A DNA stretch of 24,350 nt from CAYNGH01 sp964396845. Its GTDB lineage: Bacteria > Vulcanimicrobiota > JAJTBE01 > CAYNGH01. Below the pieces are notes generated by a model. The model was not told where the DNA came from. It worked only from the letters and a program-made list of their open reading frames with translations, and searched no databases. Shown here one piece after another: positions 7,571 to 15,960 of the stretch. Numbering within the stretch: position 1 is the first letter of the stretch; each line of letters starts with the position of its first letter. Position numbers and translations under genes: made by a program. The stretch covers positions 1 through 24,350 of the forward strand of contig CAYNGH010000033.1 of NCBI GenBank assembly GCA_964396845.1. The letters run 5' to 3'.

Positions 7571-10500
7571 TTATTTGAGATCCCCGGGCTTCTTATCCGG
7601 GTCCAGACCATATTTTTTGCCGGTTTCCTCCAGGGCTGCCGGAGGTGTCAGCTGGGCCAGGGCTTCCCACATCTCACCCTGAAAATGACTGACGGGGTCA
7701 GAAAAATAGTGATCTATGAATTCCTCGTATCGTTGATTCTTTGTTTCCAGAACTTTCCGGAGCTTCTTGAGGCGGTTTTTTTGATAATCGGGGAGAGAAT
7801 CCACCAGGGGCTTGACTTTTAGAATCTTGTGAAACAGAATGGATGCCTCCAGCAGGTTCTTGTCATGAAGGAGTGACTTTAGCTTTTTTAGATCCTCCCG
7901 CACTTCCCGGAGTCTTCCGGAAACTTCCCGATGACTTTTTTTCTGTTTGGCATCTTTTTCAAACACATTGCAAAGCCGGTTCAGCAATAAGAAAACATGT
8001 TTCTGAGGGCCTTTTACATGGTTAAGATAAGACCTGACCAGAGCCAGGATCCCCTGGGCGTCTTCTTTGATCAGCAGGTCTTCAAGGGATTCCAGAAACA
8101 TTCCAGGGAAAAGCTGTTCAAAGGTTGTCGTTCCCCCAGCAGACAGATTTTTCAGCTCTTCGATGGGAGATGCCACCAGGTTGCTGGTATCCACCATCTT
8201 TTTCGTGTCCACAGCTTTAGGCTCAGCCGGGGATTCATCACCGGAGGTAGATACACCGACAGCATCCACCGAGGGTGTCCTGGAAGGCCGGACAAACAGG
8301 GTGGGACTGTTGCCAATCATACTGCCACCATTGACAGAGATCCCTGAAGGCCCCTGGTTTTTTCCTCCGAGGTTCAGTTCAGTTTTTGCCGTTGCAGGCC
8401 TTATCTCTTTGAGATTGGACGGAGTATCTCCAGAAGGCATAATGGAAGGCCCTCCCTCAGGAGAGATTTTCTGTGCTTCCAAGGCTCTTCTTTTGGCTTC
8501 CTCCATCCAGCTTCGGGTTCGCTGTGCCTTATTCTGGACAGGATTTGACAGCCTATCCTGTTGGATCTCCCGCATTTTCTGATCGTGAGCCCATTTGCGA
8601 CGCTGTTCCTCGACTCTTCGCCGAGCTTCAGCCTTGCGTCGTTCAAATTCTTCATCCCTGGGGGCTTCACTGGTCAGGGTTGGGATCTCTTCCATGCTAA
8701 CAGATGAACCCAGCTGACTGGTGGAGGGAGCATTTTCATCATCGGCTTTTTTTCCTATGCCGATTTTTAGGGGTTTCACCGGGCCGTCGAAGGACTGGAC
8801 AAAGGGCTTGAAAGGCTTGTCCGGCTTTGATGCAAGCTCCTGTTTGTCTGGTTCATCTTTTTTTTCATCAACTTCAGGTATCTCGCCAACTGGCATGCCA
8901 TCACTGACCGATTCGGGGACTTCATCTTCCCGGGGAGGGGATAGCTCCTTTTCTCTGGCTTCCCTTTCCAGCTTCTTTTTCCAGGGATCATGCTCCCCGT
9001 AATCCCTGGTTGAAGGAAGCTCTGAGATGTTGACGACCTTTCGCTGACCTGGTGGAATATCTTCCGGTTGTTCAGGCTTCAGAGGTTCTTCCTGTTTAAC
9101 CTCCAGTTTTTCTTTCATCCGGGCCTTTTCTTCAAACCAGTCCGGAATCTCCACATCGGGGATCAGCAGTCCCGACTCCCGATCCCTGTCTAATTCCCTT
9201 TCCAAATTTTCAAGACTTATCTGAGTCCCATCGTCAATCATTCTCTTTAAATTCCGGCAGTGTTTCACAAAAGAGCCGAAACCGATATTAAACATTGACT
9301 TCAGGATGGAAAAGTCGAAATTATCAAGATTTTCTGTTACTTTTTCCAGCTCCTGATCAGCACTTTTCATGTCACCGGTAACCAGGTGAAGTACAGACAT
9401 ATTGTAGCGGGCTGGCAAAAACATTGGGTTAATCAGAAGGGTCTTGCTGTATTGAAACAATCCCTTGTCCAGCCTGTCCTGCCGGACATATATGTCACCC
9501 TTCATCAGATTTGCCGCCAGATTGTCGATATGTTCCCCCAGAATAATATCAATCTCCTTCATGGCATCATCATAGAGGCCCTTGATGAATTTTACCTTGC
9601 AGTATAAAATCCGGTTTTCCAGGGAATCGTCTTTTATGGTGATGGGGGGATATTCAACCCGGTCAAGGTCAGTCTTGTTCCGTCGATAAATAAAGGTCTT
9701 CCCCAGCCCCAGGATATCCAGATGTTTGAATGAAGGATACTGGGAAATATCAGGAAACGAGATGAATACAAGGCCGTTAGTTGCTACATAGGGAATGATC
9801 CTCTCCATCATGCGGTTCACAATGGGGTAGGGGTAGAATCTGGGCAGGTTGTTGCAAAATACAAGCCTGTATCTGCCGACTTCATCTTCTGACAGCCAGG
9901 AATTCATCAGGTCGGTTTTTCGAAAATGAATGGTGTCCCGAATATCTTTGGAAATTTTATACCTGCCGTCCTGGGTTTTTTCAAAATTCAAAGTGCGGTA
10001 ATTATCCGACAGGCTCATAACCTTCCCCCGGTGAAAGAGCCCTGCCCTTGCTTTTTCAATGAGGGATGTGTTGGATTCCACTGCCATTATGCGGGGGATA
10101 ACATTATCCTCGGTTATTGATTTAAGCCGGATGGCAGCACCATAAACTTCTTCCCCGCCGGCGGACTCGATTCCCAGGACATCGACAAACTTCTCCTGGG
10201 GCGTGGCTTTCAGGTCGATCTTGGCGGTGAGGTCAATTTTTGCCGTGAGGATGTTTTGAAGCCAGGCTGAGGCATGTTTGGGTTTTTCTTCTTTCTCGAC
10301 TCCCTCAGTAATCTCTTCGATAAGGGATGATGTCAGGGAATCCAGTTGAACCTTGTTCTGATATATCACCGGGGGTTGGTAAAGCAGAATAAGCCTTTTT
10401 ATTTCTGAAAGAAAATCGCAGAAAGGAAGACTCAGGGCATAATCACAATATTCTTCGATTTTTCTGAATCCAAGCTCTTTTCCCCTGTTGATGAGTGCCG

Positions 10501-10603
10501 TATTATAAGCATCCTGGGAGTTTTTCTCATCCATCAACTGGTTGGAAATCAGAAACTCCCGCAAAAGCTGGTATTTTGTTTTCTCGTAAGTCAGAAAAAG
10601 CAT
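7571..10603 (-). CDS. CheR-like methyltransferase-fold / TPR protein with long charged region
   Basis: Protein of 1010 residues. Residues 5-90 resemble the helical N-domain of CheR. Residues 140-305 follow the CheR SAM-binding core: GIESAGGEEVYGAAI (144-158) stands where CheR has a GCSTGEE-type motif, AVESNTSLIEKARAGLF (174-190) matches the acidic second strand and following helix, IRDTIHFRKTDLMN (221-234) follows, and RLVFCNNLPRFY (246-257) matches the FDLIFCRNV-type strand. TPR-like helices occupy about 330-470. About 490-820 is charged and Pro-rich with a possible coiled coil (ERRKAEARRRVEEQRRKWAH), and 850-1010 is helical. No CheB, receptor or CheA is nearby. ATG 10603 has AAGGG just upstream. 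The altered glycine motif makes methyl transfer doubtful; a scaffold or sensor role is possible. Homology to CheR is judged by eye. Confidence 0.75.
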   Translation of the reverse strand: MLFLTYEKTKYQLLREFLISNQLMDEKNSQDAYNTALINRGKELGFRKIEEYCDYALSLPFCDFLSEIKRLILLYQPPVIYQNKVQLDSLTSSLIEEITEGVEKEEKPKHASAWLQNILTAKIDLTAKIDLKATPQEKFVDVLGIESAGGEEVYGAAIRLKSITEDNVIPRIMAVESNTSLIEKARAGLFHRGKVMSLSDNYRTLNFEKTQDGRYKISKDIRDTIHFRKTDLMNSWLSEDEVGRYRLVFCNNLPRFYPYPIVNRMMERIIPYVATNGLVFISFPDISQYPSFKHLDILGLGKTFIYRRNKTDLDRVEYPPITIKDDSLENRILYCKVKFIKGLYDDAMKEIDIILGEHIDNLAANLMKGDIYVRQDRLDKGLFQYSKTLLINPMFLPARYNMSVLHLVTGDMKSADQELEKVTENLDNFDFSILKSMFNIGFGSFVKHCRNLKRMIDDGTQISLENLERELDRDRESGLLIPDVEIPDWFEEKARMKEKLEVKQEEPLKPEQPEDIPPGQRKVVNISELPSTRDYGEHDPWKKKLEREAREKELSPPREDEVPESVSDGMPVGEIPEVDEKKDEPDKQELASKPDKPFKPFVQSFDGPVKPLKIGIGKKADDENAPSTSQLGSSVSMEEIPTLTSEAPRDEEFERRKAEARRRVEEQRRKWAHDQKMREIQQDRLSNPVQNKAQRTRSWMEEAKRRALEAQKISPEGGPSIMPSGDTPSNLKEIRPATAKTELNLGGKNQGPSGISVNGGSMIGNSPTLFVRPSRTPSVDAVGVSTSGDESPAEPKAVDTKKMVDTSNLVASPIEELKNLSAGGTTTFEQLFPGMFLESLEDLLIKEDAQGILALVRSYLNHVKGPQKHVFLLLNRLCNVFEKDAKQKKSHREVSGRLREVREDLKKLKSLLHDKNLLEASILFHKILKVKPLVDSLPDYQKNRLKKLRKVLETKNQRYEEFIDHYFSDPVSHFQGEMWEALAQLTPPAALEETGKKYGLDPDKKPGDLK
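10213..10248. repeat. In-frame 18-bp tandem duplication
   Basis: Two adjacent 18-base units (10213-10230 and 10231-10248) differ at five positions. In the minus-strand CheR-like gene they encode LTAKID twice (residues 119-130). The number of changes indicates an older duplication. It sits in the linker between the N-terminal helical region and the methyltransferase-like core. Confidence 0.75.
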
Positions 10604-10622
10604 GGTTCCCTTGCCTTGTTTA

Positions 10623-10651
10623 TATAAACTCCTGACTCCCTTTCACTACAA
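10623..10651 (-). promoter_or_regulatory. Possible promoter of the CheR-like gene
   Basis: On the minus strand TTGTAG (10651-10646), 17 bases, TTTATA (10628-10623). The -10 region lies in a perfect 12-bp palindrome (GTTTATATAAAC, 10618-10629). The initiation codon is about 20 bases from the -10, leaving a very short leader. The 115-base gap from the HD-GYP gene leaves room for an internal promoter, but the hexamers are imperfect. Confidence 0.35.
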
Positions 10652-10718
10652 ATGTCATCCTTATCACTGTTTCCAGTTAAATCGATTCAGGCTTTCGGTT
10701 CTTTGGTGTGATGCTCTG

Positions 10719-11783
10719 TCAAAACCTTATGCCGTCAAGAACCTCCTTGACTCTGTCAACCAGTTCAGGATTGAACTTGCCCATGGCATACTCAATATAA
10801 TGCTTGTTAAACTGTGCCGTATCATCCAGGGGTTCGGCACTGGTGCGTTTTTCCACATAGTCTTCTGCAAGCCCCAGGATCTGAGCGCCCATGGGTATCT
10901 GCTCCCCGGAAAGCCCCTGGGGCAGACCACTGCCGTCCCAGCGTTCATGGTGATGCCGGATGAAGGGAGCGCAGTTTTCAAGAATTCTGATTTTCTCAAC
11001 CATGGTAGCTCCCGTTATAGAATGCATTTTTTCAATTTCCTGACGGGACATATATTTACTTTCCTGGGCCAGTTTTCCCACATCATGAAAATAAGCCCCA
11101 TACCAGATTTCTTCTAATTCCTTGCCCGAATAACCCATTCTGCGGGCAAAGGTGGTGGCCAGGCGGGCAACCATTACCGTATGGCCACGGCTGGAGGGAT
11201 CCAGGGTTTCGATGGCGGCAATGAGAATCTCCACCGAGTAGCTGAAGAAATTCTGCAACCTCTCCATCAGATATACATTTTTTAAGGCAACCGCTGCCTG
11301 GTGGGCCAGAATGGTAAGATACTCCAGATCCTTTTCGTCAAAAAGCCCGTCATCACATTTGTTCACAGCTTCCATACAGCCGAATATTTTATCGCCCCAG
11401 ATGATAGGAGCTGCAACAATGGATCTGGTGACAAAGCCCGACAGCTGGTCTGCTTTTTTGTAGTGGCGTGGATCATTTTCCACATCGTTGACAATGAAAG
11501 CTTCCCGGTTCAAGATACAGTAGCCGGCTATACTTTTATCATCCAAGGGTATTCGGATCCGTTTGATGATTTCTCCCATGCTCCCGGTGGTTTCCTTGAA
11601 ATACATATCTTTTCGTTCTTCATCAAGAAGAATAATCGAAGAAGTTTCCGATTCGCATACTTTTGGAATGGATCTGGAAATTCTGGCCAGCAACTCATCG
11701 GTGTCAGTGGAGGAGGATAACTCTCTTCCCATCTGACAGAGCCGGGCCAACTTGTCGATCTCTCTGGCGTTCTGGACTTTCAT
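10719..11783 (-). CDS. GAF-HD-GYP cyclic-di-GMP phosphodiesterase
   Basis: Predicted cytoplasmic c-di-GMP hydrolase of 354 residues. A GAF sensory domain spans about 18-172. The HD-GYP domain follows: RGHTVMVARLA (His201), YFHDVGKL (His233-Asp234), EKMHSITGATM (His254), HHHERWDGSGLPQGL (277-291) and AQILGLAEDYVEKRT (Asp308). The metal ligands are all present, but the signature reads GLP instead of GYP. Activity on c-di-GMP is expected from the family, though the Tyr change could affect substrate or partner choice. ATG 11783 has AGGAGG upstream, and this ribosome site overlaps the TAG stop of the pilB gene, so the two are translationally coupled. The GAF ligand is unknown. Confidence 0.9.
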   Translation of the reverse strand: MKVQNAREIDKLARLCQMGRELSSSTDTDELLARISRSIPKVCESETSSIILLDEERKDMYFKETTGSMGEIIKRIRIPLDDKSIAGYCILNREAFIVNDVENDPRHYKKADQLSGFVTRSIVAAPIIWGDKIFGCMEAVNKCDDGLFDEKDLEYLTILAHQAAVALKNVYLMERLQNFFSYSVEILIAAIETLDPSSRGHTVMVARLATTFARRMGYSGKELEEIWYGAYFHDVGKLAQESKYMSRQEIEKMHSITGATMVEKIRILENCAPFIRHHHERWDGSGLPQGLSGEQIPMGAQILGLAEDYVEKRTSAEPLDDTAQFNKHYIEYAMGKFNPELVDRVKEVLDGIRF

Positions 11784-11798
11784 CCCAGACGGTGCCTC

Positions 11799-13391
11799 CT
11801 AATCAGCGGTGACCCGGTAAAGTTCTTCATAAGTGGTCATGCCCTTGGCGACTTTCATCAGGCCGTCCTCATACAGGGTTTTCATTCCATCCTTGCGGGC
11901 CTGGTTGAAAAGCTCCGAGAAATGGGCTTCTTTGTTAATCATATCCTTCATGGTGTCCGATGCAATCAGCAGTTCATATATGCCGACCCGTCCGCTATAT
12001 CCTGTCTGGTTGCATACATTGCAACCTTCTCCCTTGTAAAGGACAACCTCCTTGGTGTCGATACCCACCTTCTCAAAGATTTCCATCAGTTTCTTCGGCT
12101 TGGTGATTTCCCGCTGGCATTTGGAGCAGACCCGACGGCCAAGCCTCTGGGCAAGGATAGCCACAAGGGTTGATGAAACAAGAAACGGCTCAATGCCCAT
12201 CTCGATGAGGCGGTTGATGGTTGCCACCGCTCCGTTGGTATGAAGGGTTGAGAGAACCATATGGCCGGTGAGGGCTGCTTCAATGGCTATGGTGCCGGTT
12301 TCCTTGTCGCGGATTTCCCCAACCATTATCTTGTCGGGGTCCTGACGCAGGAATGCCCGCAAAGCCCTGGCAAAATCCAGACCTGCCTTGTGGTTGGTCT
12401 GAACCTGCACAATCCCTTTGAGGTTGTATTCCACAGGGTCTTCAACGGTGAGTATCTTCACATCGGGTTTGTTGAGCATCTTCAAAGTGGCGTAAAGGGT
12501 GGTGGATTTGCCCGAACCAGTAGGCCCTGTCACCAGAACAATCCCGTTAGTAATGGATGTGGCGGTGGTCCATTTTTTGTAGTCGTTCTCGGCAAAACCC
12601 AGGTCTTTCAGCTCCACCATGATGGATCGCTTGTCCAGAATACGCATAACCACCGTTTCACCGGTAACTGCAGGACAGGTGGAAACACGGAAGTCGAAGT
12701 CCACACCTCGGAGTTTCAAGTGAATTCGTCCGTCCTGAGGAACCCGCTTTTCATCCAGTCGCAGTTGTGACATAATCTTGATACGGGAAATAACTGCCGG
12801 CTCCAGGGATTTTGGAACTGTCATAATTTCATGGAGGATGCCGTCAATCCGGTATCGGACTACAACTTCCTTGTCAAAAGGTTCTATGTGAATATCAGAT
12901 GCTTTCTTTTCCACTGCCTGGGAAATAATCATGTTCACCAGCCGGATGACGGGTTGGTCAATAACTACTTCCTCGTCGGATTCCCGATCGTCGCCATCCT
13001 CGATAATGTCAACCACCGCGGCTTCCGCGCCTTCCACGATGTCTTTCCAGGATGTGTCCTCGCCATAGACGGTGTTAATGGCAGTTTCGATGATTGACGG
13101 GTCTGCCAGCACCGGCTTCACATCGAAACCTGTGCGGATCCGCACATCGTCCAGGGCAAATACATCCACCGGGTCCGCCATTGCCAGGGTAATTTTCTTC
13201 TCCATCTTGCCGATACACACCGCAGTATAACGGCGAGCCATGGCTTCGGGGATTAAAGAAGCCACCTCCGGGTTAAGCTCGATGGTGGATAGATCTACGA
13301 AATCCACCCGCATCCGTTTTGCCCGTTCGATGAACTCCTTGTTCTTATCATCGGCGACGCTTACAATATCTTTTTTGGCAGTGCTGTCCAT
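11799..13391 (-). CDS. pilB: Type IV pilus / type II secretion assembly ATPase (PilB/GspE family)
   Basis: Cytoplasmic hexameric motor that powers pilus or pseudopilus extension, 530 residues. An N-terminal T2SSE_N-like domain (FVDLSTIELNPEVASLIPEA onward) lacks the upstream half of a full MshEN module. The core has SDIHIEPFD, Walker A GPTGSGKST (289-297), the Asp box KILTVEDPVEY, Walker B IMVGEIRDKET and the His box LTGHMVLSTLHTNGA. A four-Cys zinc motif (CSKC and CNVC) places it with extension ATPases rather than PilT. ATG 13391 has AAGGG upstream; the frame is open 27 codons further but without such a site. No pilC, pilT, pilM or pilin gene lies in the window. PilB and GspE cannot be told apart here; the signalling neighbours favour pilus-type motility. 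Confidence 0.92.
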   Translation of the reverse strand: MDSTAKKDIVSVADDKNKEFIERAKRMRVDFVDLSTIELNPEVASLIPEAMARRYTAVCIGKMEKKITLAMADPVDVFALDDVRIRTGFDVKPVLADPSIIETAINTVYGEDTSWKDIVEGAEAAVVDIIEDGDDRESDEEVVIDQPVIRLVNMIISQAVEKKASDIHIEPFDKEVVVRYRIDGILHEIMTVPKSLEPAVISRIKIMSQLRLDEKRVPQDGRIHLKLRGVDFDFRVSTCPAVTGETVVMRILDKRSIMVELKDLGFAENDYKKWTTATSITNGIVLVTGPTGSGKSTTLYATLKMLNKPDVKILTVEDPVEYNLKGIVQVQTNHKAGLDFARALRAFLRQDPDKIMVGEIRDKETGTIAIEAALTGHMVLSTLHTNGAVATINRLIEMGIEPFLVSSTLVAILAQRLGRRVCSKCQREITKPKKLMEIFEKVGIDTKEVVLYKGEGCNVCNQTGYSGRVGIYELLIASDTMKDMINKEAHFSELFNQARKDGMKTLYEDGLMKVAKGMTTYEELYRVTAD

Positions 13392-13538
13392 ACAGTTCAC
13401 CCTTTTCTGGATGATAAATGATCCTTGATTTATAATAATCTTATGTAAACAGGGTTTTTCCCTGATTCCCAACGAACAGTTGTTTCAATATCAACCTTAT
13501 TAATTCCTTGTAAAAAAAATCGATAAAACCCCTGGAAA

Positions 13539-15872
13539 TTATGGCTTATCTTGTGAACCCCCGGAATTATCGTTATTTTTATTCTCGGGGAGATTCATGT
13601 TTCCCCTGGCAGAATCAGAATTTTCTTCGTTGTTGCCATCGTTGCCATCGTTGGCATCGGCAATCTGCCGGGATCTCCGGGTCTTGCGACGAACTCCCGC
13701 AGGCAGGGACTCATCATCACCGGACAAATCCTGTTGTCTGGGTTTGTCCCGGATCTCTTCTTCCTGTTTTTCCCGGCTTTTGCGACGTTGTTCCAGCTGT
13801 ATCCGGATCTCTTCGTGGAGGGCTTCCACTTCTCTGTCAAGATCCTTGATTTCATCTCCGGGGTAGGGGATGATTTCCCTGACGGCCTTTGCACGAAACA
13901 CGTTCACCAGCTCTTGTTTGCCCTTGAGCTTCACCGGCGGGAGCTGGTCGGAATCGATGGATTCCCTGGCCATCAGGTATGTTCGTTCGTGGATCAAGAC
14001 CGGGGAGTTGAGCTCCCGGCTCATTCCCTGGATTCGTGAGGCAACATTTACCGTGTCGCCGATGACGGTGTACTGTTTCAGCTGAGAAGAACCCACAACC
14101 CCGATGGAAAGGCTTCCGGTGCAGATTCCGATACCCACCTCGAAGGGATATTTCCCCCTCTGCTCAAGGCGTTCTCTGATGTCCTGCATCTTGTTCTGCA
14201 TCATCAACCCGGCCTTGATGGCAGTAGCGGCGTGATTCACTCTGGATTTTTCATCAAGACCATAAACCACCAGCTGAGCATCACCGATGTAAGTAAATAT
14301 CACTCCTCCGGTTTCTTCGAATATCCTGCCCATGGCCTGATGATATTCATTGAGGGTCATCATCACTTCCTGACTGGACATTCCCTCAGACATCTGGGTA
14401 TATCCCCGGATATCTGCAAAGAGCACTGTCACATGGGCCAGTTCACCGCCAGTGGCGGCGGATCCGCCATATTTTTCCAGGTATTCTTCGATGAGTTCTA
14501 TGGGGATGGGGGCAAATTCCCGCATCATCTTAGACATGCCTTTTCTTGCTCTGGTTTCGGAAATATGATGATAGACATTGATGGAAAGATAGCCCAGCAC
14601 CGCTACCAGGACTGGAGCAGAAATGAAATTTATCGTGCCTGATTCAATAAAAGATGAATAAGAATAATTATAATAACCCAGAGAGAAAAGCCCGGTGAAA
14701 ATCGCCCCTGCCACAGGCGTGAGCCTGGGAATGATGATCCCCACAATGATGCCGATTATGAGCATGAGTAACATGTTGTTAAGTGGCGGGGAAGGCTTGA
14801 GGAAATTACCGCTGAGGATGGACATGATAATGTTGGCATGGATATAAACCCCGGGAATCTGGCCGAAGGGGGTGGCTTTTATATCTCCGGCCCCTGATGC
14901 CGTGGGCCCCACCAGAACCAGCCTGTCCCTGAATGCCATCTCCAGGGATTTATCGTCCATATCTTCCAGGAGATTCTTCAGAGAAAACTCATTGATAACT
15001 TCCCCGATACTGGTCCTGATGTCAAATCGCTGGGAAAAATCCCCCGGCGGGAAGAAGTAGTTGACCCTGGCATAACCCTGTGATGTGGGTATGGACATAT
15101 CACCCATCAGAAAAACACCTTCTTCAGGGCGATTCTTCATCTCATTCGGGGACATCCCCATATAATGAGCACAAAGCAGGGGAGATAGCAGATATCGCTC
15201 CTGTCCCTGGACTTCCCGTCCCAGGTCAACCCGGCGGATTACCTTCTCTGCTCTGATGCTCACATAACCCAGCCGGTGACGGCCATCTTTTTGGACTGCT
15301 CTGGTGAAAGGCTCATAAGGCTTGGATACCCTCAACCGGTCTTCATCAGGAATATCCCGGTGATCATAGCCTCCCTCCATGTAAAAGAACTCCGCCAGAA
15401 ACACGTTGTCGGTTTTCTCCAGGGTATCTGCCAGGATTTCATCTTCTTCGGGGATGGAAGCGTCGGGCATAACAATGTCAAAACCGATGGTGCGTGCTCC
15501 TGCAGTCTGGAGCTTTTCGATTATACGGGCATAAATCGACCGGGGCACAGGCCAGGTCAGGTTCATCTGATCCAGGGATTCATCGTCAATATCCACCAGG
15601 ACAAGATTTGACGCATCGGTCCCCATCAGCTGAAGAAGACCCCTGCCGGAAGAAAGCCGGCGCATGAAAAAACCGTCCACTATTTCGTTGTCAACGGCAG
15701 AAAGAGGGTTGAATTCAAAGGATTCCGCAGACAAAAGCAAGTTGTATGATATGCCCATAATCACCAGCAGAGAAAAAATCAAGCTGATGATTAAAGAAAC
15801 TGCCCTCTGTTTTTTCGAATACTCCGCAATTAATGCATTTTTCAGCCGACTGGCAGGTTTAGTCTTGCTCAT
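13539..15872 (-). CDS. CHASE2-domain class III nucleotide cyclase
   Basis: Membrane sensor of 777 residues making a cyclic nucleotide. One N-terminal helix (about 23-47) leads into an extracytoplasmic CHASE2 domain (LVLVDIDDESLDQM; FDIVMPDASIPEEDEILA; ATPFGQIPGVYIHANI). Three helices follow at about 364-435, then the catalytic domain. Metal ligands are Asp487 (FADIRGYT) and Asp531 (YIGDAQ). Asn609 and Arg613 are present in GDTVNVASR. The usual adenine-contacting Lys is Thr527 (FTYIGD), and the second specificity position is Thr602. A charged, Asn/Asp-rich tail of about 110 residues ends the protein. ATG 15872 has only a weak ribosome site. The FecR-domain gene lies 88 bases upstream, a common pairing with CHASE2 cyclases. 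The product, cAMP or other, is uncertain. Confidence 0.9.
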   Translation of the reverse strand: MSKTKPASRLKNALIAEYSKKQRAVSLIISLIFSLLVIMGISYNLLLSAESFEFNPLSAVDNEIVDGFFMRRLSSGRGLLQLMGTDASNLVLVDIDDESLDQMNLTWPVPRSIYARIIEKLQTAGARTIGFDIVMPDASIPEEDEILADTLEKTDNVFLAEFFYMEGGYDHRDIPDEDRLRVSKPYEPFTRAVQKDGRHRLGYVSIRAEKVIRRVDLGREVQGQERYLLSPLLCAHYMGMSPNEMKNRPEEGVFLMGDMSIPTSQGYARVNYFFPPGDFSQRFDIRTSIGEVINEFSLKNLLEDMDDKSLEMAFRDRLVLVGPTASGAGDIKATPFGQIPGVYIHANIIMSILSGNFLKPSPPLNNMLLMLIIGIIVGIIIPRLTPVAGAIFTGLFSLGYYNYSYSSFIESGTINFISAPVLVAVLGYLSINVYHHISETRARKGMSKMMREFAPIPIELIEEYLEKYGGSAATGGELAHVTVLFADIRGYTQMSEGMSSQEVMMTLNEYHQAMGRIFEETGGVIFTYIGDAQLVVYGLDEKSRVNHAATAIKAGLMMQNKMQDIRERLEQRGKYPFEVGIGICTGSLSIGVVGSSQLKQYTVIGDTVNVASRIQGMSRELNSPVLIHERTYLMARESIDSDQLPPVKLKGKQELVNVFRAKAVREIIPYPGDEIKDLDREVEALHEEIRIQLEQRRKSREKQEEEIRDKPRQQDLSGDDESLPAGVRRKTRRSRQIADANDGNDGNNEENSDSARGNMNLPENKNNDNSGGSQDKP
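13632..13658. repeat. Three 9-bp tandem units in the cyclase tail
   Basis: GTTGCCATC occurs at 13632-13640 and 13641-13649 and as GTTGGCATC at 13650-13658. On the minus strand the units encode Asp/Ala/Asn/Gly-rich sequence in the disordered C-terminal tail of the cyclase. It is a likely slippage-prone, length-variable site. Confidence 0.7.
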
Positions 15873-15907
15873 ATGATTGTTCAGTGAACCTCTGATTTTT
15901 CAAGTAA

Positions 15908-15937
15908 ATCAAGGTGGAGCCTGAGCCCCACCTTGAT
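15908..15937 (-). terminator. Stem-loop between the FecR-domain and cyclase genes
   Basis: A perfect 10-bp stem (ATCAAGGTGG at 15908-15917 with CCACCTTGAT at 15928-15937) encloses a 10-base loop. On the minus strand it follows the FecR stop by 23 bases and is followed by TTTACTT rather than a clean T run. It may be a weak or partial terminator, or a stem that lowers cyclase expression relative to FecR or stabilises the upstream message. Confidence 0.5.
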
Positions 15938-15960
15938 GTTTTCGATTATCTGTCACATTA

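Noticed and set aside
13450..13464. Small hairpin CAGGG-AAAAA-CCCTG before pilB
   Set aside because: The stem is only 5 bp and is followed by TTTACATAAG, not a T run. It is too weak to call a terminator for the cyclase gene.
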